64,000 nucleotides of DNA from DAOUJW01 sp034422115 (GTDB lineage Bacteria > Chloroflexota > Dehalococcoidia > Lucifugimonadales > UBA2985): the NCBI GenBank assembly GCA_034422115.1, contig DAOUJW010000019.1:1-64000 (forward strand). The letters run 5' to 3'. The first letter of the stretch is position 1, and the number at the start of each line of letters is the position of its first letter. Under the pieces are notes generated by a model. That model searched no databases, was not told where the DNA came from, and worked only from the letters and a program-made list of their open reading frames with translations. This document shows positions 61,401-64,000 of the stretch, piece by piece. The position numbers and the translations under genes are program-made.

Positions 61401-61429
61401 TTGCCAAGTCTAGGTATTAGGCGTATAGT
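61401..61429 (+). promoter_or_regulatory. Promoter of the candidate structured RNA
   Basis: TTGCCA (61401-61406), 17-bp spacer, TATAGT (61424-61429). Transcription should start near 61436, the first base of the hairpin that follows. No reading frame with a ribosome-binding site starts downstream until 61769. Confidence 0.55.
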
Positions 61430-61435
61430 GCCAGT

Positions 61436-61546
61436 GTCACAGAAGGACTCCACGACGGACCAGAGTGCTGGGCACGTGCCCCCTTGCGGTCTCAAGTGGA
61501 GTAGAGCTTCTGTGACAAGTTGCCCCTAACCCAGCCTCAAGGGGGT
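61436..61546 (+). ncRNA. Candidate structured small RNA
   Basis: The predicted transcript begins at the left arm of a long hairpin: GTCACAGAAG (61436-61445) pairs with CTTCTGTGAC (61507-61516), ACTCCAC (61447-61453) with GTGGAGT (61496-61502), GGACC (61457-61461) with GGTCT (61488-61492). The top holds a GGGCACGTGCCC palindrome (61470-61481). A second hairpin, CCCCT and AGGGGG (about 61523-61545), follows. No open frame with a ribosome-binding site covers it. 5'-3' pairing of this kind is typical of stable small RNAs. It matches no family I recognise. Confidence 0.5.
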
Positions 61547-61598
61547 CTCCTATGCGTCTTGACTCAACCCTTTCAACCTAGCCAGGGTCCCTTCCTTC

Positions 61599-61636
61599 AT
61601 AGTCAGCGCGGGGACCCTAGGCTCCGCGCTGACTAT
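61599..61636. other. Perfect 13-bp hairpin
   Basis: ATAGTCAGCGCGG (61599-61611) pairs with CCGCGCTGACTAT (61624-61636) across a 12-base loop. A competing pair, AGGGTCCC (61583-61590) with GGGACCCT (61611-61618), could form instead. No T-run follows. It sits between the candidate RNA and a small-gene operon and may be an attenuator or a recombination site. Confidence 0.45.
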
Positions 61637-61708
61637 CTTCATAAGTGGGATGCCGAGTTGGGCGTGTGGTCGCGTTTTTGGTGCAACTCCAAAACATCCC
61701 ACCACTTA

Positions 61709-61737
61709 TTGACACACAAGACTCGTAGGCGTATGCT
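61709..61737 (+). promoter_or_regulatory. Promoter of the small two-gene operon
   Basis: TTGACA (61709-61714), 17-bp spacer, TATGCT (61732-61737), with CCTAGCCAAGGAG downstream carrying the ribosome-binding site. The spacer ends TAGGCG, the same six bases as in the promoter at 61401. Confidence 0.55.
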
Positions 61738-61768
61738 CTTGACATCCTAGCCAAGGAGAGTCCGCACT

Positions 61769-61990
61769 ATGAGTCAATCACGATGGACTGACAACCCCTT
61801 TCGACGGCCCGACCTCACCCCTGAGCAGCTTGAATGGATCAAGAAACGGAATGAAGCTACTCGTATCTTCCAAGAAACCGGCGATGATACTATGGCTATT
61901 GAGATAGGGCTGTTTGCTACCGAAGAAAAAGAAGGCGAAGAAACGTCACAGGACGAGTCCAAAACTTTTACGGAAGGAGATAGGGTATGA
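61769..61990 (+). CDS. Small hypothetical protein
   Basis: A 73-residue, acidic protein (NPFRRPDLTPEQLEWIKKRN, then a Glu-rich tail). AAGGAG at 61753-61758 precedes the ATG. Its stop overlaps the next start as ATGA. No membrane helix or cysteine. Family not recognised. Confidence 0.6.
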   Translation: MSQSRWTDNPFRRPDLTPEQLEWIKKRNEATRIFQETGDDTMAIEIGLFATEEKEGEETSQDESKTFTEGDRV

Positions 61991-62226
61991 CTTTCCCTGA
62001 TACATATACAACCCTTAAAGACCTGTCACCTTCTCAAGACTTAACTACATTCTCGGCTGTACTGATTCTTGCACTAAAAGAGCGCTGCGAGACGACCGAG
62101 GTACAGGAATTGCTGGAGCGTATGTGTCAGCTACTAGATCCTTACGCATCTCTTCCAGACTTCCCAAAATCAGGGATAGTTGTACGAAACTATATCCATC
62201 GTCTCCAAAAGAAGTTCTTTGCTTAA
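61987..62226 (+). CDS. Small hypothetical helical protein
   Basis: A 79-residue, mostly helical protein (TTFSAVLILALKERCETTEV, LLERMCQLLDPYASLPDF). The GTATGA overlap with the upstream gene implies translational coupling. Family not recognised. Confidence 0.6.
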   Translation: MTFPDTYTTLKDLSPSQDLTTFSAVLILALKERCETTEVQELLERMCQLLDPYASLPDFPKSGIVVRNYIHRLQKKFFA

Positions 62227-62384
62227 CAAGACTTACGAACCGCTCCATATCATCCTCCACTTATACATCGAACAACTGCTGGCAGATCTTATAGAGTCAC
62301 TTCAATCACCCAGCGCCTAACACCTTGACAGGACTGCGCTCTAAGGTCTACTCTCGGAGTACCCTAGCCAAGAGGAGACTGACG

Positions 62385-62624
62385 ATGATAGAATTTCAGA
62401 ATCCTATCGGTATAATCGACGATGTACAACTCCATCCTCATACCCTACTACCCGACCGCTTTGTCCTACGAGTTTCTTGGACCAACAAACAAATGGAACT
62501 AGAAGAGGGTCATCCAAAACTTCTTGAATACTCCGGGGAGCATCCGGAGTCTCAGATCCTTCTTCTGGACGAAGATGATCTTGCGAGCCTGATACGAATT
62601 CTAAACACTGCTCCTCTGCAATAA
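62385..62624 (+). CDS. Small hypothetical protein
   Basis: A 79-residue protein with AGAGGAG at 62371-62377 before the ATG (MIEFQNP). Charged, alpha/beta, with LLLDEDDLASLIRILN at the end. A TTGACA box (62325-62330) with TACTCT 18 bp later may be its promoter. The preceding CCTAGCCAAGAGGAG leader closely resembles that before 61769, so the two units may be duplicated promoter-leader cassettes. Confidence 0.6.
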   Translation: MIEFQNPIGIIDDVQLHPHTLLPDRFVLRVSWTNKQMELEEGHPKLLEYSGEHPESQILLLDEDDLASLIRILNTAPLQ

Positions 62625-62639
62625 CTACTTCACTCATTT

Positions 62640-63050
62640 CCTTCCTCCCTTCCCCGGCGAATGTAAAATCGCCGTGGGTAAAATAGTTAGTAAGCCCCTT
62701 AGGAAACCTCTGGGCAGGTGGTATTCCCTGTGTGTTGGCAATGGCAACTCCTGAAGTGAACCCCGCCTCTTGCCCGCTCATGGTGAGCGGTAAACGCGCG
62801 CCGCGCCGACCGTCATTCCTGCGAAGCCTGCCCCGTACTCCGATACGGGGGCAGGAATCCAGGAGGGGCGGGGCACTCACTCCCGCGCCCGGAGACCGCA
62901 TTGCGTAGCCCGTGGCCAGGCCCCGTGGGAGTGTCATTCTGAGCCGAAGGCGAAGAACCCAGGGACGTCCACCAAATACATCGCAGCCTTGCGGACTGAG
63001 ACCTTGGATTCTTCACTCCGCGTAGCTCCGTTCAGAATGACACCTTGACA
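62640..63050. repeat. Stacked dispersed repeats (families A, B and C)
   Basis: No gene. In order: a partial repeat A (62720-62794, from GGTATTCCC to GGTGAGCGG), repeat B text (62810-62933, with CCCCGTACTCCGATACGGGG), and repeat C (62934-63043, GTCATTCTGAGCCGAAGG, GGATTCTTCACTCCGC, GTTCAGAATGAC). They look like serial insertions of one repeat into or next to another. Confidence 0.6.
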
Positions 63051-63365
63051 ACCATTCCTGCGGAGGCAGGAATCCAGGAAGGGTGGGACGTGGATTCCCG
63101 TTTGCACGGGAATGACGAGAAACGCGATCCGCTCCGTTCAGAATGACAGCCTAGCCGACCATTCCTGCGGAGGCAGGAATCCAGGACGGGGTGGGACGTG
63201 GATTCCCGTTTGCACGGGAATGACGAGAAACGCGATCCGCTCCGTTCAGAATGACAGCCTAGCCGACCATTCCTCCGTAGGCAGGAATCCAGTAGGGGCG
63301 GGGAGTGGACTCCCGCCCCCGTATCAGGTACGGGGCATGCTTCGCGGGAGTGGACTGGACTTGTT
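63051..63365. repeat. Tandem array of about 107 bp repeat-B units
   Basis: Units start at 63051, 63158 and 63266 (spacing 107 and 108). The first two are nearly identical: ACCATTCCTGCGGAGGCAGG, AATCCAGGA, GGTGGGACGTGGATTCCCG, TTTGCACGGGAATGACGAG, CGCTCCGTTCAGAATGACAG. The third diverges into the CCCCGTATCAGGTACGGGG type seen at 6850-6935. No gene is present. Confidence 0.7.
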
Positions 63366-63421
63366 CAGAATATTTCCAGGGCCGCAGCCCTGACCTCGTC
63401 CCAATGGCGGTGGTCTATGGG

Positions 63422-63907
63422 CTACTCGGACTCGGGCCGGTTCATCGCATCATAGTTGGCGATAACCGTGGAAGAGAAGGACTCGAAACCCTGCATCTCG
63501 TCCTCGCTGACCCCCTCCGTGAGCCTGGCGACAAACATATTGACGCTCTCGCGGACCTGCTGCGCAAGCTCCTCCCCCTCGTTTGACAGGCGGAGCATGA
63601 CGATACGCCGGTCCGTGCGCAGGCGCCGTCTCCGCAGCAGGCCCTTGTCAACCAGCGTGGTAACGACGCGGCTAACGCGGGAAGCATCGACAGGCAGGTG
63701 GCTCGCCAGCTCGGTAGCCGTGGTCTCTCTCTCTCGGTCCAGGCAGAACCACAGACAGTCGAACTCCACGGTGGTGAGATCGTAGGGCGCCAGCACCTTC
63801 GCCAACGCCTTATCGACCACACCCGCCAGGGCGATTATGCTCGCCAGCGGGTTCGCCCCTTGGTTCAAGGCCGACTGGTCAGCGTCGCCCTGGGATATTG
63901 AGTCCAT
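63422..63907 (-). CDS. MarR-family transcriptional regulator
   Basis: A 161-residue MarR protein: PYDLTTVEFDCLWFCLDR, then the winged helix with TATELASHLPVDASRVSRVV, TTLVDKGLLRRRRLRTDRR (wing) and IVMLRLSNEGEEL. It starts at the ATG giving MDSISQGD; the frame further up begins inside the promoter. These repressors respond to phenolic or other small ligands. A perfect inverted repeat overlies its own -35, implying autorepression. No target gene is visible downstream of the operator within the window, which ends at 64000. Confidence 0.92.
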   Translation of the reverse strand: MDSISQGDADQSALNQGANPLASIIALAGVVDKALAKVLAPYDLTTVEFDCLWFCLDRERETTATELASHLPVDASRVSRVVTTLVDKGLLRRRRLRTDRRIVMLRLSNEGEELAQQVRESVNMFVARLTEGVSEDEMQGFESFSSTVIANYDAMNRPESE

Positions 63908-63952
63908 TCTCTTGCAGGTTCCTCTCCCTTGACTCTTGCTTGTGACAACCAG

Positions 63953-63990
63953 AGTATACCACATGCATCATTTATTGTCTAGCACAATAA
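63953..63990 (-). promoter_or_regulatory. MarR promoter with overlapping operator
   Basis: On the minus strand -35 TAGACA (63981-63976), 17-bp spacer, -10 TATACT (63958-63953) preceded by TG. The inverted repeat TTATTGT-CTAGC-ACAATAA (63972-63990) covers the -35, a typical MarR autorepression layout. Confidence 0.65.
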
Positions 63991-64000
63991 TTGTAGATAA

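Noticed and set aside
63051..63365. Possible CRISPR array
   Set aside because: The repeats are about 107 bp, directly joined without unique spacers, and belong to a dispersed family; no cas gene is present.
1..64000. tRNA or rRNA genes
   Set aside because: No cloverleaf T-loop signature (GGTTCGANTCC type) in proper context or rRNA-like conserved stretch was recognised.

Overview
The window is a 64-kb, mostly GC-rich bacterial segment carrying about 47 protein genes. No rRNA, tRNA or CRISPR array was recognised. Three features suggest an uncultured Chloroflexota bacterium, possibly of the SAR202/Dehalococcoidia type: many lipoproteins with Thr-Pro-rich linkers, cadherin-like surface proteins ending in an EF-hand-like motif, and many dispersed palindromic repeats. 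This placement is an inference from gene content only.

Layout. 0-12.5 kb: two divergent halves of a rifampin-phosphotransferase/PEP-synthase-like enzyme, a NudC Nudix hydrolase, a solitary xanthine-dehydrogenase-family molybdenum subunit, an NCS2 nucleobase permease with an extra C-terminal domain, a metallophosphoesterase-fold protein that has lost its metal ligands, an SDR, and a thiolase-like/DUF35 pair. 13-25 kb: a lipid-tailoring and export locus. It has an RND/MMPL transporter, two Erg6-like sterol C-24 methyltransferases, a GPP34-cytochrome P450 fusion, a Rieske oxygenase resembling KshA/DAF-36, and an operon encoding an LppX/LprG-like lipoprotein, an MFS exporter and an FAD oxidoreductase. 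I regard this as the most interesting system here; its substrate (sterol or another triterpenoid) is inferred.

25-34 kb: glycerate kinase, then an assimilatory nitrate operon (nasA, a frameshifted nirB, nirD, narK), an orphan antitoxin-like regulator and mobA, which supplies molybdenum cofactor. 34-45 kb: an AttH/CrtC-like lipoprotein, an AddB/AddA-type helicase-nuclease pair (addB probably leaderless), and two enoyl-CoA hydratases. 45-56.6 kb: a surface protein, a decayed cadherin-like surface gene, two paralogous single-chain histidine kinase-receiver-winged-helix regulators (one with a degenerate kinase), a lipoprotein metallopeptidase and a class I methyltransferase.

56.6-62.6 kb is visibly more AT-rich and carries only small unfamiliar genes, a WYL-only protein, a META-domain lipoprotein, an IS1595-type transposase and a strong candidate structured RNA with its own promoter. 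It looks like an acquired island. The last kilobase has stacked repeats and a MarR regulator with a clear operator over its own promoter. At least eight full or partial copies of one palindromic repeat (ends GGTATTCTC/GAGAATACC) lie between genes, often right against start or stop codons.
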